A stretch of DNA of 64,000 nt from Sulfuriflexus mobilis. GTDB taxonomy: Bacteria > Pseudomonadota > Gammaproteobacteria > AKS1. Below the pieces are notes generated by a model that saw only the letters and a list, made by a program, of their open reading frames with translations, was not told the origin of the DNA and made no database searches. The stretch is taken from NCBI RefSeq assembly GCF_003967195.1, contig NZ_AP018725.1:1-64000 (forward strand). Reading direction: 5' to 3'. Of the stretch, positions 21,801 through 29,863 are shown piece after piece. Made by a program: the position numbers and the translations under genes. Numbering within the stretch: position 1 is the first letter of the stretch; every line of letters begins with the position of its first letter.

Positions 21801-23188
21801 TTACCACCGACGCTGGCCGTGCGCGGCCCGGTAGCGCTGGCCGTGGGACGAGCCTCATAATTGATCTCCATTGCGATACCAATGGCATTGTTTGGCGGCA
21901 GTGACGAAACATCAACGGCTTCCGTCATGCCGGCCGGCGGGGTCCACATCCTGGAACTGGTGAACTCGTGAGTCGTTACCAGCATGCCGCCGTCTTGCGT
22001 GGTGGTGATATCCGGTGCGGTATGTGTCGTGCCGTTGGGCGTGGGGTTGCCCAGCTCGGCATCGATGGGCGTGGCGGTATCCACGCCACTGAAGCTGGCA
22101 ATGCCGCCGGCGGCGCCGGTAAATCCTGCAGCGGAGAATGTCCAGGTATAATCGGCTGGCTCGCTGGCACCGGCTACCCGGTAGTAGGTTTCCAACACAC
22201 TGGAATTGGCGTTAGGCTGGGTAACTTTCCGGATCAGTGTCCAGCCAGCCGGTGCGGTAATGGTGATACTGGCGGGGCGGGCAGCGACCGAGGCGATCAT
22301 GACATCGTCCCGAATGGTCCCGGTAGGGACGTTGATGGCAAGTCCCGCCGCACTGACTAAAGGTGCAGGGCTCAGGGCAAAAATGGCACCGATGTTCTCA
22401 TCGGTACCACCAGTAGGCCAATTACTGATGCTTCTCGGACCTGCGGTGGTTTGCCGCTGGTAATTCAGGGTGATGCCCAGGTCTGGCTCAGCACCACCGT
22501 CGTTATAAGCGAAGTCGAAGGCTTCGCTCCAGTTTCCGTTTGCATCTGCTTGTTCAGTTACGTTGCGGTTATTACTGATAAACCCGGCAACAAGTAGCAT
22601 GGCTGTAGGCGAGGTTGTGGTGATAGACCCCGTATCGATATTGTTGGAATCCTGGGCGACGACGCCCGGTCCAGGTGTTTCGAACGGGCTGGCGGGATCC
22701 ACGCCCCGGAAACGGGAGATTTGGCCACCCAGACCGCTGCCATCGCCGGCGTTACAGAAAGAACCGGCCTGTGTGATCGTGTTCGGGTCAGTACTGTTAG
22801 CAAAGCGCCAGAAGATACGCACCTGCATTTCGTTAGTATCACTAGGGTTGCCCGGATACGTCGCGGCGTAATAGGTGTTCCAGCCGGGCATGGTCACGTC
22901 ATTGCCGCCATCATCTTCCTTGGCCATCGCCAGGGCGATCAGCAGATCACCGTTTGTACCTGGGGGGATTGAAGGGTTGATACTGCCACAGCCCGTGATC
23001 CCCTGAGGGGAGCCGGTACCAATGTGGCTGATAGTCGTGGCCGTAGGTATCGTGTTAATGGCATTTTGCGCAGCGGCGCGAAAATTGACGGCAGCCTGTG
23101 CCAGAGCCGTGAACAGCAGGCAGCCGATGAGGCTGCTAATCAGTAATAGCCAAGATAGTAGAGGTCGTCTAGGTAGATTCATAGGCAT
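18803..23188 (-). CDS. mshQ: MshQ-like giant secreted protein with LamG-type domain
   Basis: This 1461-residue exported protein closes the MSHA-like operon. A signal peptide (LLSWLLLISSLIGCLLFT then AQAA) is followed by beta-rich repeats (about 35-480), a Pro-rich linker APPPPP, and a concanavalin/LamG-type lectin-like domain (about 490-735; YFRMDE, GSISFWYKS, DDWVHIAITWDL, GSIDEARIYN). The C-terminal half (about 870-1461) resembles the DUF6701 region of MshQ proteins. By position and architecture it is probably a surface or pilus-tip-associated adhesin, analogous to PilY1, but this role is inference. It begins about 100 nt after the MshP-like gene, in the same orientation. Confidence 0.78.
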   Translation of the reverse strand: MPMNLPRRPLLSWLLLISSLIGCLLFTALAQAAVNFRAAAQNAINTIPTATTISHIGTGSPQGITGCGSINPSIPPGTNGDLLIALAMAKEDDGGNDVTMPGWNTYYAATYPGNPSDTNEMQVRIFWRFANSTDPNTITQAGSFCNAGDGSGLGGQISRFRGVDPASPFETPGPGVVAQDSNNIDTGSITTTSPTAMLLVAGFISNNRNVTEQADANGNWSEAFDFAYNDGGAEPDLGITLNYQRQTTAGPRSISNWPTGGTDENIGAIFALSPAPLVSAAGLAINVPTGTIRDDVMIASVAARPASITITAPAGWTLIRKVTQPNANSSVLETYYRVAGASEPADYTWTFSAAGFTGAAGGIASFSGVDTATPIDAELGNPTPNGTTHTAPDITTTQDGGMLVTTHEFTSSRMWTPPAGMTEAVDVSSLPPNNAIGIAMEINYEARPTASATGPRTASVGGNADVGATQSISLLPAPPPPPQLLAYFRMDEISWGGSAGEVVDLSGNGRHGTAVDGISTRSVSPARPGSPGTCRYGEIPENNATGTTEAVDTRVNVTTDVGNTGSISFWYKSNVDWDGGENRQLLDASTTANGQKYFFLQVRNGSRLRFALEDSNDGDFQLETGDNIILADDWVHIAITWDLPNDTLQIYIDGNLAAEDTTFNTNGELGGLNTIYLGDNRSSYFASGSSNRSANGSIDEARIYNFVQTTAQIQADRNATHGCALGILDHFDIIVPVFGSVCNTNNSEITIIARDFLGNTITDYTGLINLSTSNGLGDWSLVAGNGPLSNGAADDGAGTYQFVAIDNGIVVLDLGMSDDADVAITVQDAFAGIISTSATIDFRRGNRSLLVTNRILSVDPLIVADPINIAGRPEAMSVARLDNNCMIDTNFNDDRQVRAWITRDINDPNGIAPSINGVSLPNADPGGNNLTGANQLDFINGVASFNLDTTDVGKYILNIRDGNRRGSSDSITTRPFGFAFTNIQDAGGIPNPRGTATAGDGFVAADASFNATLGAYLWQTADDLNNNGVPDTPITNLTNNGLTPHYDWDTALSPILDTPAGGILGSLTPTMLAKGTFADGQVTIMNMAYSEVGSIFMQADASDYLNSPGVNINGTSRYDDIIVPNMGAGVVGRFFPDHFTLTASNVAAACGAFTYMSQPELSISYSLQARSLNNNKTDNYDTAAGYKTTDSMDNDTLSLHAEDNNDGVDMTARVSSVAGNWVAGEYSVNDPAASFDRAAAGPDGAFQTLQLSLQMNDELDSRNIAGRDQKPGVMSDCTMVGDCDSITIGMPTDVRFGRFRIANAYGSELLPLSIPLSTEYFLSDAGGGGFITNANDVCVSYDVANNPVSNANNLVFSNYLGSLDAGEVAATVTMPPADLISGLSDPAKPLVLHLPGDVTLGPGAGNDGSATISLTVEPWLQFDWDNTDGLEDGPYDDDPSATATFGIFRGNDATIYRRELY

Positions 23189-23284
23189 TACTATTGCTTA
23201 CGCTGAGTGGGCTGCCAAATATTCTCTAATTTTAGCATTTTGTAAGGCCATGGGCCTTGATCAGGTTTTTTCAACGACCCGGCC

Positions 23285-23725
23285 TCAGGGGGGCGGCAGC
23301 GAGATCGTCGCCGTGATACGCCGTCGCACGAAATCCGCACTGCCGTAATTGCTGAAACGGGCCTCAGAGGTGATAACAAAAATATTGATGTTGTTGCCAG
23401 CCTCGGTATGGGAGCTGGACGTGCACATAACAGTGACAGCAAAGCCGCCCTGGCCCGGTGCAGTAGCTGCGAAGCTCGGATTGTCGGTAATGCTTGTACA
23501 GGTGGCATTGGGTACCAGCACTCGTGCTATGGCCCACTCGATACCGCTACGTGCCGCCTGAAAGGCACGTGCCCCCTGGAGGGCGGCAGTCGTAGTGGTG
23601 CGTTGTGTACCACCAATGGTGACCATGAAAGCACCGATCGCAGAAAGGACCACCAGCAAAAAAATTGCCGTCACCAGTGAAAAGCCTTTTTGCCTAGGTA
23701 GCATAATATTGTCTGGCCTGATCAT
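23285..23725 (-). CDS. mshP: MshP-like minor pilin-type protein
   Basis: The 146-residue protein has a prepilin-like N-terminus QKGFSLVTAIFLLVVLSAIG. This is the PilX/MshP style, with Val-Thr-Ala replacing the usual Ile-Glu, so the E5 residue of classical pilins is absent. The soluble part contains cysteines at about 77 and 102 that could pair. The ATG overlaps the MshO-like stop by 4 nt (ATGA); a second in-frame ATG seven codons on (MLPRQKGFS) gives a more typical leader and is possible. It is probably a minor pilin or pilus-biogenesis factor at the inner membrane. Confidence 0.8.
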   Translation of the reverse strand: MIRPDNIMLPRQKGFSLVTAIFLLVVLSAIGAFMVTIGGTQRTTTTAALQGARAFQAARSGIEWAIARVLVPNATCTSITDNPSFAATAPGQGGFAVTVMCTSSSHTEAGNNINIFVITSEARFSNYGSADFVRRRITATISLPPP

Positions 23726-24633
23726 GGCGCATTATCCACGTGGACCTGGTGCAAGAGACGAATTTGTTCGCCCGTAGCGGCATCGAGAATGGTCAGGTCA
23801 AGGGTTGCCAGGCCGGCACGCTGGCTGGTGCCCGGTGCATAGGTAAAAGTGCATGAATCCACATTATCGGCCATGAGATTGCGCATTGTGTTGGGACCAA
23901 CAAAGTCTGCTGCCTGCACGGGTTGGGTGACATTGGTGAAGTTATAGCCGGTGTAACGTAGCAATTGGCCATTTTCGCAGACATACGAAACAGGCGTATC
24001 GACGATATATACGCGGTGATTTAAAGAGGAGTCATGTCTGAACTGGAAACCACCATCAATGTTAACATGGTCTTCATTTCCTGAGTCAGAATAAGTAATC
24101 TTTCGACCCATGGGCGTGATGACATTTCGACCCAAACCATCAGGACCGGCATAGGCATTGGAGCCGGCGACGGGCACGCCCATGGCGTCAACCTGACCAA
24201 TATTGTAAATAGCGATGCGATGGGTTGTGGAATCAAATGGCATCGTGGGAAAGGGCGCGGGTAAATTGCTAAAGTTGCCAAGGATATCGAAATCGCTGTC
24301 AAGTATGTTGAACTGAAGGCGGTTCAAAGGGTTTCCGGGTGGTGGCATAGCGCGGTAGCGTGCGCCCTCGAGCGTATGCAACAGCTCAAGTGCTGTATCG
24401 CCTGCATCAACGCGAACCCGTACACTGTTCGGCAAGGCACGACGGACATCACGCTGCATACGGCGCAGGGCGCTTTCTGCCGAATAGACCAGCGTCGCAC
24501 GTCGACTCAGGTCGATAAAGCCCTGAATCGGCTGGGCAATAAACACCGACACGATACTCAACAGGATACCGCTGATGACGATGACAATAATCATCTCCAC
24601 CAGGGTAAAGCCTTGCTGTTTCAGGCGCATCAT
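23722..24633 (-). CDS. mshO: MshO/PilW-like minor pilin
   Basis: This is a 303-residue minor pilin. The class III leader MMRLKQQG|FTLVEMIIVIVISGILLS is processed by PilD-type peptidase and carries E5. The downstream region (ALRRMQRDVRRALPNSVRV) is characteristic of MshO/PilW proteins. It is flanked by ATGA overlaps on both sides (MshD-like stop upstream, MshP-like start downstream), so these three genes are translated as a unit. Such proteins usually form the priming complex at the pilus tip. Confidence 0.85.
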   Translation of the reverse strand: MMRLKQQGFTLVEMIIVIVISGILLSIVSVFIAQPIQGFIDLSRRATLVYSAESALRRMQRDVRRALPNSVRVRVDAGDTALELLHTLEGARYRAMPPPGNPLNRLQFNILDSDFDILGNFSNLPAPFPTMPFDSTTHRIAIYNIGQVDAMGVPVAGSNAYAGPDGLGRNVITPMGRKITYSDSGNEDHVNIDGGFQFRHDSSLNHRVYIVDTPVSYVCENGQLLRYTGYNFTNVTQPVQAADFVGPNTMRNLMADNVDSCTFTYAPGTSQRAGLATLDLTILDAATGEQIRLLHQVHVDNAP

Positions 24634-25106
24634 GGGTACGCTGTCCGGTAACCGGCCAATACAATATCCGCCCCATCAGGCGGCGTAACGGTAACGGTGA
24701 CGCGCAGGGCCGGAACCTGTGCGACGACAGGGCCGAGCATTTCGGCAACGACATTGACATTGACTGCGTAATTATCAAGACCGGCAATCGCCTTACCGTT
24801 AGGGTTAGCGGCATCACCTTGATCACGTACAACACTGTCCGGCAGACCGTTATAGTCATCGACATCATCAAACAGGTAACGCGATGCCTCGCCATCGGCA
24901 TCCGGATCGGTAAATGCCTTGGCAAGTATCTCATCAAGATAAGACTCGGCAATCGCAATCGCCTGATGGCGCAGCATCGGGTCGGCACTGGAGCGGGTAT
25001 TAATAGTCATGACCTGCAAGACCCCCGTCACGGCAATGCCGATCACAATGATCGAAATGATCAGCTCAACGAAGGTCACACCCTGTTGGTTGCGAAGCTG
25101 CCTCAC
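24630..25106 (-). CDS. mshD: MshD/PilV-like minor pilin
   Basis: This 158-residue minor pilin has a short leader MRQLRNQQG|VTFVELIISIIVIGIAVTGV with E5, then the MshD-like IAIAESYLDEILAKAF segment, in which a helix after the transmembrane part contains the conserved ESYLDE. Val at mature position 1 is unusual but tolerated. The stop overlaps the MshO-like ATG. It lies 64 nt after the first ligase-like gene and heads the D-O-P cluster. Confidence 0.85.
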   Translation of the reverse strand: MRQLRNQQGVTFVELIISIIVIGIAVTGVLQVMTINTRSSADPMLRHQAIAIAESYLDEILAKAFTDPDADGEASRYLFDDVDDYNGLPDSVVRDQGDAANPNGKAIAGLDNYAVNVNVVAEMLGPVVAQVPALRVTVTVTPPDGADIVLAGYRTAYP

Positions 25107-25170
25107 TATAATTTCTCAATAAAGCCAATGGTTTTGATCATAATAAGCATTAAAAAATTAATCTGTCCCT

Positions 25171-27123
25171 TTATAGTTTGTAATTATCAAGACTAACGGT
25201 GCTGACGGCGTCGTAGATATCCTCAGCTGTCAGATTAGTATTATTGGGTACACGTTCATGTATCATTTTGGCTATCTCCATAGCACCATTGAAGTCATTA
25301 TGCATAAACCGTTGTCTTAATGTTAATTCAAGATAAGGAACGAAATGCTTACCTTCATGAGGATAATACTCTGCAATTCCTGCATTCAAAATATTTAGCG
25401 CTTTCTCGCTTTCATCGCGGCGCAGGAGTGAAAGCGCGTATGCGTAGCGAATTCGATATTGACGAGCATCTAACGACAGGCATTTTTTAAAATTTAAGAT
25501 TGCCAGGTCAGCTGAATTGGCCGGACCAAGATCGGGATTTTTAGCATAGAGCCAGGCCCTTAATTCATAGATTATGCTTCGATAATGATTAAGGTTTTCA
25601 GATGCGACCAGCAATGAAAGTGCTTTGTTGAATAATAATTTACGCGACTGTATTTCTGATTTTGGATAGGAAGATAAAACCGTATAAATAATATTCGCAT
25701 GCGTTAAAAGCAGGGCATCATTCGCATGTAAGCTTTCAGCCTTTAGTAAGTTCTGCTCAGCAGATGCATAGTCGTTCTTTTCTATGAATGCATTTGCAAC
25801 ACGTTGATATTCATTGGATTGCCACATTTTAAAAAGGATTAAGGAAAGACTTAAAAATGCTGCAGATAAAATGATTTTATATATTATTGGTTTTACAGCC
25901 CTATGGAGTGAAATAGGTACTTTATTATCGTTGGACAGTAATTCATTCAGTCTGCCAATGAATAATCCTGTGATGATAATATGAGCGGTTATAAAAAAAT
26001 TAAAAGTAAATAGACTGTGCATGCTCACAGCAAGAATCGCACAAAATATCCCGGCCGCCTCTGTTAATCGATCGGGTTTGTTTAGAGCAAATTTTATAAA
26101 AGAAACACCAATAGTGATTAATATTAGAAGGAAAAGTAACAGTCCTGGAAGCCCTGATTCAAGCCACATTTGCATATAATCATTATGGACAAAATATCCC
26201 CCGCTGGAGTCTGAGGCAAGGCGGTATTGCGGATATATTAACCAGAACATGCCTGGGCCAATTCCCAGAATTGGATGGTCTTTAATCATTTCCCAGGCTT
26301 GTTGCCAGATAACAAAACGATTGGCACCGGATGACTCGATATCAGTCATGGAAGAGAGGCGGGAAAATAATTTTGCATCAGAGAAGATGTCAGAAATAAA
26401 CAATGTGATAGGCACAACCAGCGCGAGGAACATAATATGTTTTCGATTCGAGGGTTTTGCCGCAAGAAAAAGCAGAATTGCCAGTGCTATGAGCAGGCTT
26501 AGCGAAGCCCCGCGACTTTTCGATAGTCCGGAGACAAAAGTCATTAGTAAGATAGTCGCAGCAAGGAGCAGAGTAGACAGGTTGATTTTCTGGCTATTTA
26601 TTGCGATTAAATACCTGGAGCAGGTCAGTAAAATAATGATATTTAATAGCGCGGCAAGAGAGTTGCGGTTTATAAATACAGAGCTTGGACTTAGGCCAAG
26701 GGCATACTGCTGATATATGGCGTGTATAGAGAGTGCACAGGCAATAAAGATTAAGAACAGACTAATATTTCTCCACCCGGCATCGTTTATTTTTGCGAAC
26801 TGATATACGAAAAAACTTGCCGGCAACAGGCTGAGTATAAATACATTGTGTCGGCTGATGTGCGGCGATTCGCTCCAATTAACAGACAATAGAAACCAAA
26901 CCCAGAATAAAAACAGGAAGAGACTCAAATAATTCCTGGTCAGGCTGATCGGGGATTTTGGCAGATTAAAAAAAATATAAAAATATGTAAGCAGGAATAC
27001 AAATTGTGTTAATAACAGCAGCCTGTAATCTACGCCGGTGAAAAAAAGTGCTGACAGCCAGGCGATCAATAAGGCGATACTTATTAGTGAGGAACGGGCA
27101 GGTAAGATTTTTATATTGTTCAT
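25171..27123 (-). CDS. O-antigen ligase / PglL-like membrane protein with TPR-like C-terminus (copy 1)
   Basis: This polytopic inner-membrane protein (650 residues, about 11-12 TM segments to residue 440) belongs to the Wzy_C/O-antigen-ligase superfamily, which includes pilin O-oligosaccharyltransferases. The signature loop is present: GIGPGMFWLIYPQYRL followed by VHNDYMQMWLESGL, with the conserved His-Asn-Asp-Tyr. The C-terminal 200 residues are alpha-helical and TPR-like. It is the last of two paralogues in this locus, and its ATG overlaps the stop of a small pilin-like ORF (ATGA). Base composition is clearly AT-richer than the neighbours, suggesting transfer. Its setting among pilins suggests pilin glycosylation; this is inference. 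Confidence 0.78.
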   Translation of the reverse strand: MNNIKILPARSSLISIALLIAWLSALFFTGVDYRLLLLTQFVFLLTYFYIFFNLPKSPISLTRNYLSLFLFLFWVWFLLSVNWSESPHISRHNVFILSLLPASFFVYQFAKINDAGWRNISLFLIFIACALSIHAIYQQYALGLSPSSVFINRNSLAALLNIIILLTCSRYLIAINSQKINLSTLLLAATILLMTFVSGLSKSRGASLSLLIALAILLFLAAKPSNRKHIMFLALVVPITLFISDIFSDAKLFSRLSSMTDIESSGANRFVIWQQAWEMIKDHPILGIGPGMFWLIYPQYRLASDSSGGYFVHNDYMQMWLESGLPGLLLFLLILITIGVSFIKFALNKPDRLTEAAGIFCAILAVSMHSLFTFNFFITAHIIITGLFIGRLNELLSNDNKVPISLHRAVKPIIYKIILSAAFLSLSLILFKMWQSNEYQRVANAFIEKNDYASAEQNLLKAESLHANDALLLTHANIIYTVLSSYPKSEIQSRKLLFNKALSLLVASENLNHYRSIIYELRAWLYAKNPDLGPANSADLAILNFKKCLSLDARQYRIRYAYALSLLRRDESEKALNILNAGIAEYYPHEGKHFVPYLELTLRQRFMHNDFNGAMEIAKMIHERVPNNTNLTAEDIYDAVSTVSLDNYKL

Positions 27124-27278
27124 ATTATATAAGGCTCAAGCAAAGAATGATGTCCTGCCGAATAGACGGGTGGTGCACGACGGCTCAGGCAGATAAGGCT
27201 CGACATGGTAGTGTTGGTGATGAACGGGATGATCAATTCAATTAAGGTAATGCCTGACTGTCGTTTAAACACCGTCAC
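27120..27278 (-). CDS. Tiny pilin-like ORF (52 residues)
   Basis: A GTG start inside the MshC-like stop (GTGA overlap) opens a frame reading MTVFKRQSG|ITLIELIIPFI, a convincing class III prepilin leader with Glu at mature position 5. After about 22 hydrophobic residues it passes into SRRAPPVYSAGHHS and stops. The TGA overlaps the ATG of the ligase-like gene (ATGA). Only the N-terminal helix of a pilin is present. It is either the stub of a minor pilin truncated when the AT-rich ligase gene was inserted, or a small coupled peptide. The sequence alone does not decide. Confidence 0.6.
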   Translation of the reverse strand: MTVFKRQSGITLIELIIPFITNTTMSSLICLSRRAPPVYSAGHHSLLEPYII

Positions 27279-27748
27279 GGGAGTTCCTCTATGTAACCGG
27301 TTGCTTGATGAACTCTGAACGTATATCCATCAACATCACCGACAGTTATATCAATACCAATATCTGCTGCTCCCAGCGCATCAAAGATGATAGTTGCCGC
27401 TGTAATTGATACATCAGGATTACTACCTGTAAACCCAGGCTGTCCAGTAACAGGGTTCGGGGCAGCCGTTGTAAGAGAATCTCCGGGACAAGCATCGTTT
27501 GGTTTATCTGGTTCATCATCAATTGTGACGGTATAGGTGTTGTCCACAATAGCGACCTGGGTATTGCAGTTAATGGCCACGGCGAGTTGCTGGGCATAAC
27601 GCACGGCGTTTAAGACCTCAGTGTAAAAGCCGCGGTTTTCAAAGCTGTCCTGGTTAAAAAAGCGAGGCAGGGCGGTGGCTGCTAGCAAGCCGGCAATGAT
27701 CATCACCAGAACCAATTCTATCAGGGTAAATCCACGTTGATGCAGCAT
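27275..27748 (-). CDS. mshC: MshC-like minor pilin
   Basis: This is a 157-residue pilin with a short leader MLHQRG|FTLIELVLVMIIAGLLAA and E5, then the MSHA-type ATALPRFF continuation. Two cysteines (in AINCNTQ and NDACPGD) could form a disulfide. A longer variable beta domain ends GYTFRVHQATGYIEELP. It sits where MshC is expected, after the major pilin but separated from it by the second ligase-like gene. The gene ends in a GTGA overlap with a tiny pilin-like ORF. Confidence 0.82.
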   Translation of the reverse strand: MLHQRGFTLIELVLVMIIAGLLAATALPRFFNQDSFENRGFYTEVLNAVRYAQQLAVAINCNTQVAIVDNTYTVTIDDEPDKPNDACPGDSLTTAAPNPVTGQPGFTGSNPDVSITAATIIFDALGAADIGIDITVGDVDGYTFRVHQATGYIEELP

Positions 27749-27787
27749 GGTTAAAGGTCCTGTTTCCTTATCATTTAAGCCTATAAG

Positions 27788-29794
27788 TTATTTGGCAATT
27801 GTCAATTCTGACGGGTCAATAGCTATATTCAATTCATTCGACTTATCGGGGCTGTCATCATTCAAAATAGTTTCTATATCCTTTCGTTTGTCTTCGGCTT
27901 GTCGTGTTTGGATAGAAAGCGCAAGATTGCGTGCCCCAGCTTCATTGCCTTGGCTTAGGCGCAATGCCATGGTTAGTTTTAGATATGGTGTAATATTTTG
28001 TCTAGGTAAATAGGTTTGTATTAGGCCCTGTTCCAGCACCTCAAGTGCCTCGTTTTCCCTGTTCTCAGCCAGCAATAGTTGTGCCAGTAAGTAACGGACT
28101 TTGTAAAGACGTGGATTGAGATAAAGCGCGTGTCGGTAGGCGTTACTGGCAAGTCTCAAGTAGTCTTTTCCGGTAAATTCCGGGTAAGATGAATATAAAT
28201 GGCCACGGACGTGATATTGATATGTTCTAAGCGGGTTGATGGTCTCTGCTTTATCAAGTAGTTGTAGTGCCTCATTGTACAAGGCCATTCTCTTTTCTAC
28301 AGCAGACTCAGGCCAGGTATGTATAGAGTCAATAAGAAGGCTGGCGTGTGATACGAGCGAGGCATTAGTAGCGTTTAACCGTTTTGCTAAGGTAAAGCTC
28401 TTGTCGGCAGCCTCGAATTGTTTCTGCTGGTATTCCTTTATTGCACGACGGTAGTAGTGTTGGTGTGCCCAGTCTGAGGCGAGCAATATCAATGCAATAA
28501 GGCTGATGATAATAATCAGCAGGCGTATTAAAGATGGTTTTATATATAGCTCTGGTCGTATATAAATATATGAGTTGGAATCTTTAATGCAAAGCTGATT
28601 TAAGCGCCCAAGAAACAAACCTGCAAGAACAAGAATAGAGAGAATATATAAGTTAAAGGTAAAAAAACTATGCAAGGCAACACTTAGCAGGCCACAAAAT
28701 AAGCCACTTATTTCTAGGCGTGTTGGTAGGTCAATTGATCGCCGTAATGTTCCTCGAAAGGTGGTGATTGTGCTGATAAGCAATGCGATCAGAATTAGCA
28801 GGCCGAGTAGGCCCATCTCGAGCCAAATCTGTAGATAGTCATTATGTACATATTTTCCGCCACTGATTTCTTCCGGCAAGCGGTATTGTGGGTATAGCAA
28901 TGAAAACATACCTGGCCCATGTCCAAGCCAAGGTGACTCCTTAATGATGCTCCAGCTTGCTTGCCAAATGTATAAGCGGTCAAGACCAGCGGAGCCGAGA
29001 TCACTAAGTGTTAATAGTCGGCCAATAAGACCACCTTCAGTTTGTATATTGGCCAGTAGCAGGGCAACTAGTAGTATAAAAAGCAAGCTGAACCAGATGC
29101 CTTTATCAAGCCGGCGGTAAATGAGAATGCCCAGTAATGATTGACCAGCAAAAAGAGCGGCCAAGGCACCACGGCTTTGTGTTATGCCTACTGCGTAGGC
29201 CATCATGAATATCGAAGCCCCGAGCATTATTTGAATAACAGGATGTAGTCTCTGTTGCCTAAGGCTTAGAAACGTTGCACTAGCTGTAAGGAGAACCAGA
29301 TTGAGCAGGGCTGCGAGTGTATTTCGAGTATAAAAGACAGAGGCACTACCAGAGTTATCATGGAATGTTGCACCAGAAATTAGCTCATAGGTATAGTGAA
29401 GTGAGAGCCCTGTAGCAATGGCAACAACAAGCGCCAGGATAAGATTCCACCGCTGTTTTTTGATGTCGGCAAGCTGGAAAAGGAAAAAAGCCGCCGGCAA
29501 CATACCAATTAACCAGGCTGTATACTTGTTGTATATAGGAATTGAGCCAAGTGGAATAGAGAGTATTAGGTATAACCAGAATAGTGCAGTAGCCACGGCC
29601 AGACTGTTACGTGGTAGTTTTATACCAGGCTTTGCAGAACTCCAAAAAATATAGGCAGCGAGTAGCACAAATGAGGCCTGGGCAAAAACCAGGTAGCCGA
29701 TGTGCACGCCGTGATAAAAGACGGCAGCTAACCAGGCGCTGCCCAATAAAATAGTGGGCAATAGACTAAGCAGACGGCTAACAGTGGCTGTCAT
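27788..29794 (-). CDS. O-antigen ligase / PglL-like membrane protein with TPR-like C-terminus (copy 2)
   Basis: This is a 668-residue paralogue of the other ligase-like gene in this locus. The shared signature is GHGPGMFSLLYPQYRL, then VHNDYLQIWLEMGLLGLL. About 11-12 TM segments occupy the first 440 residues; the helical C-terminal region reads like TPR repeats (AADKSFTLAKRLNATNASL, NENEALEVLEQGLI-like). It lies directly downstream of the major pilin across a strong hairpin. It is probably an O-oligosaccharyltransferase acting on periplasmic glycan-lipid and the adjacent pilins. A Wzy polymerase or an O-antigen ligase is the alternative. Composition is moderately AT-rich. Confidence 0.78.
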   Translation of the reverse strand: MTATVSRLLSLLPTILLGSAWLAAVFYHGVHIGYLVFAQASFVLLAAYIFWSSAKPGIKLPRNSLAVATALFWLYLILSIPLGSIPIYNKYTAWLIGMLPAAFFLFQLADIKKQRWNLILALVVAIATGLSLHYTYELISGATFHDNSGSASVFYTRNTLAALLNLVLLTASATFLSLRQQRLHPVIQIMLGASIFMMAYAVGITQSRGALAALFAGQSLLGILIYRRLDKGIWFSLLFILLVALLLANIQTEGGLIGRLLTLSDLGSAGLDRLYIWQASWSIIKESPWLGHGPGMFSLLYPQYRLPEEISGGKYVHNDYLQIWLEMGLLGLLILIALLISTITTFRGTLRRSIDLPTRLEISGLFCGLLSVALHSFFTFNLYILSILVLAGLFLGRLNQLCIKDSNSYIYIRPELYIKPSLIRLLIIIISLIALILLASDWAHQHYYRRAIKEYQQKQFEAADKSFTLAKRLNATNASLVSHASLLIDSIHTWPESAVEKRMALYNEALQLLDKAETINPLRTYQYHVRGHLYSSYPEFTGKDYLRLASNAYRHALYLNPRLYKVRYLLAQLLLAENRENEALEVLEQGLIQTYLPRQNITPYLKLTMALRLSQGNEAGARNLALSIQTRQAEDKRKDIETILNDDSPDKSNELNIAIDPSELTIAK

Positions 29795-29814
29795 AATGAA
29801 AAGCCAGACTATAT

Positions 29815-29843
29815 AAAGAAGGGCGCATCATGCGCCCTTCTTT
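29815..29843 (-). terminator. Strong hairpin after the major pilin gene
   Basis: A 13-bp perfect inverted repeat AAAGAAGGGCGCA / TGCGCCCTTCTTT encloses a 3-nt loop, 20 nt past the pilin stop. The run of T is short and interrupted, so it may act as a leaky terminator or as an RNA-stabilising 3' end that lets pilin mRNA accumulate above downstream genes. Confidence 0.75.
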
Positions 29844-29863
29844 ATTTATAACAATACTGATTA

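Noticed and set aside
23731-23746. Third parS-like CCACGTGG sequence
   Set aside because: Four mismatches to the recF copies, far from the origin, and inside the MshO-like coding end.
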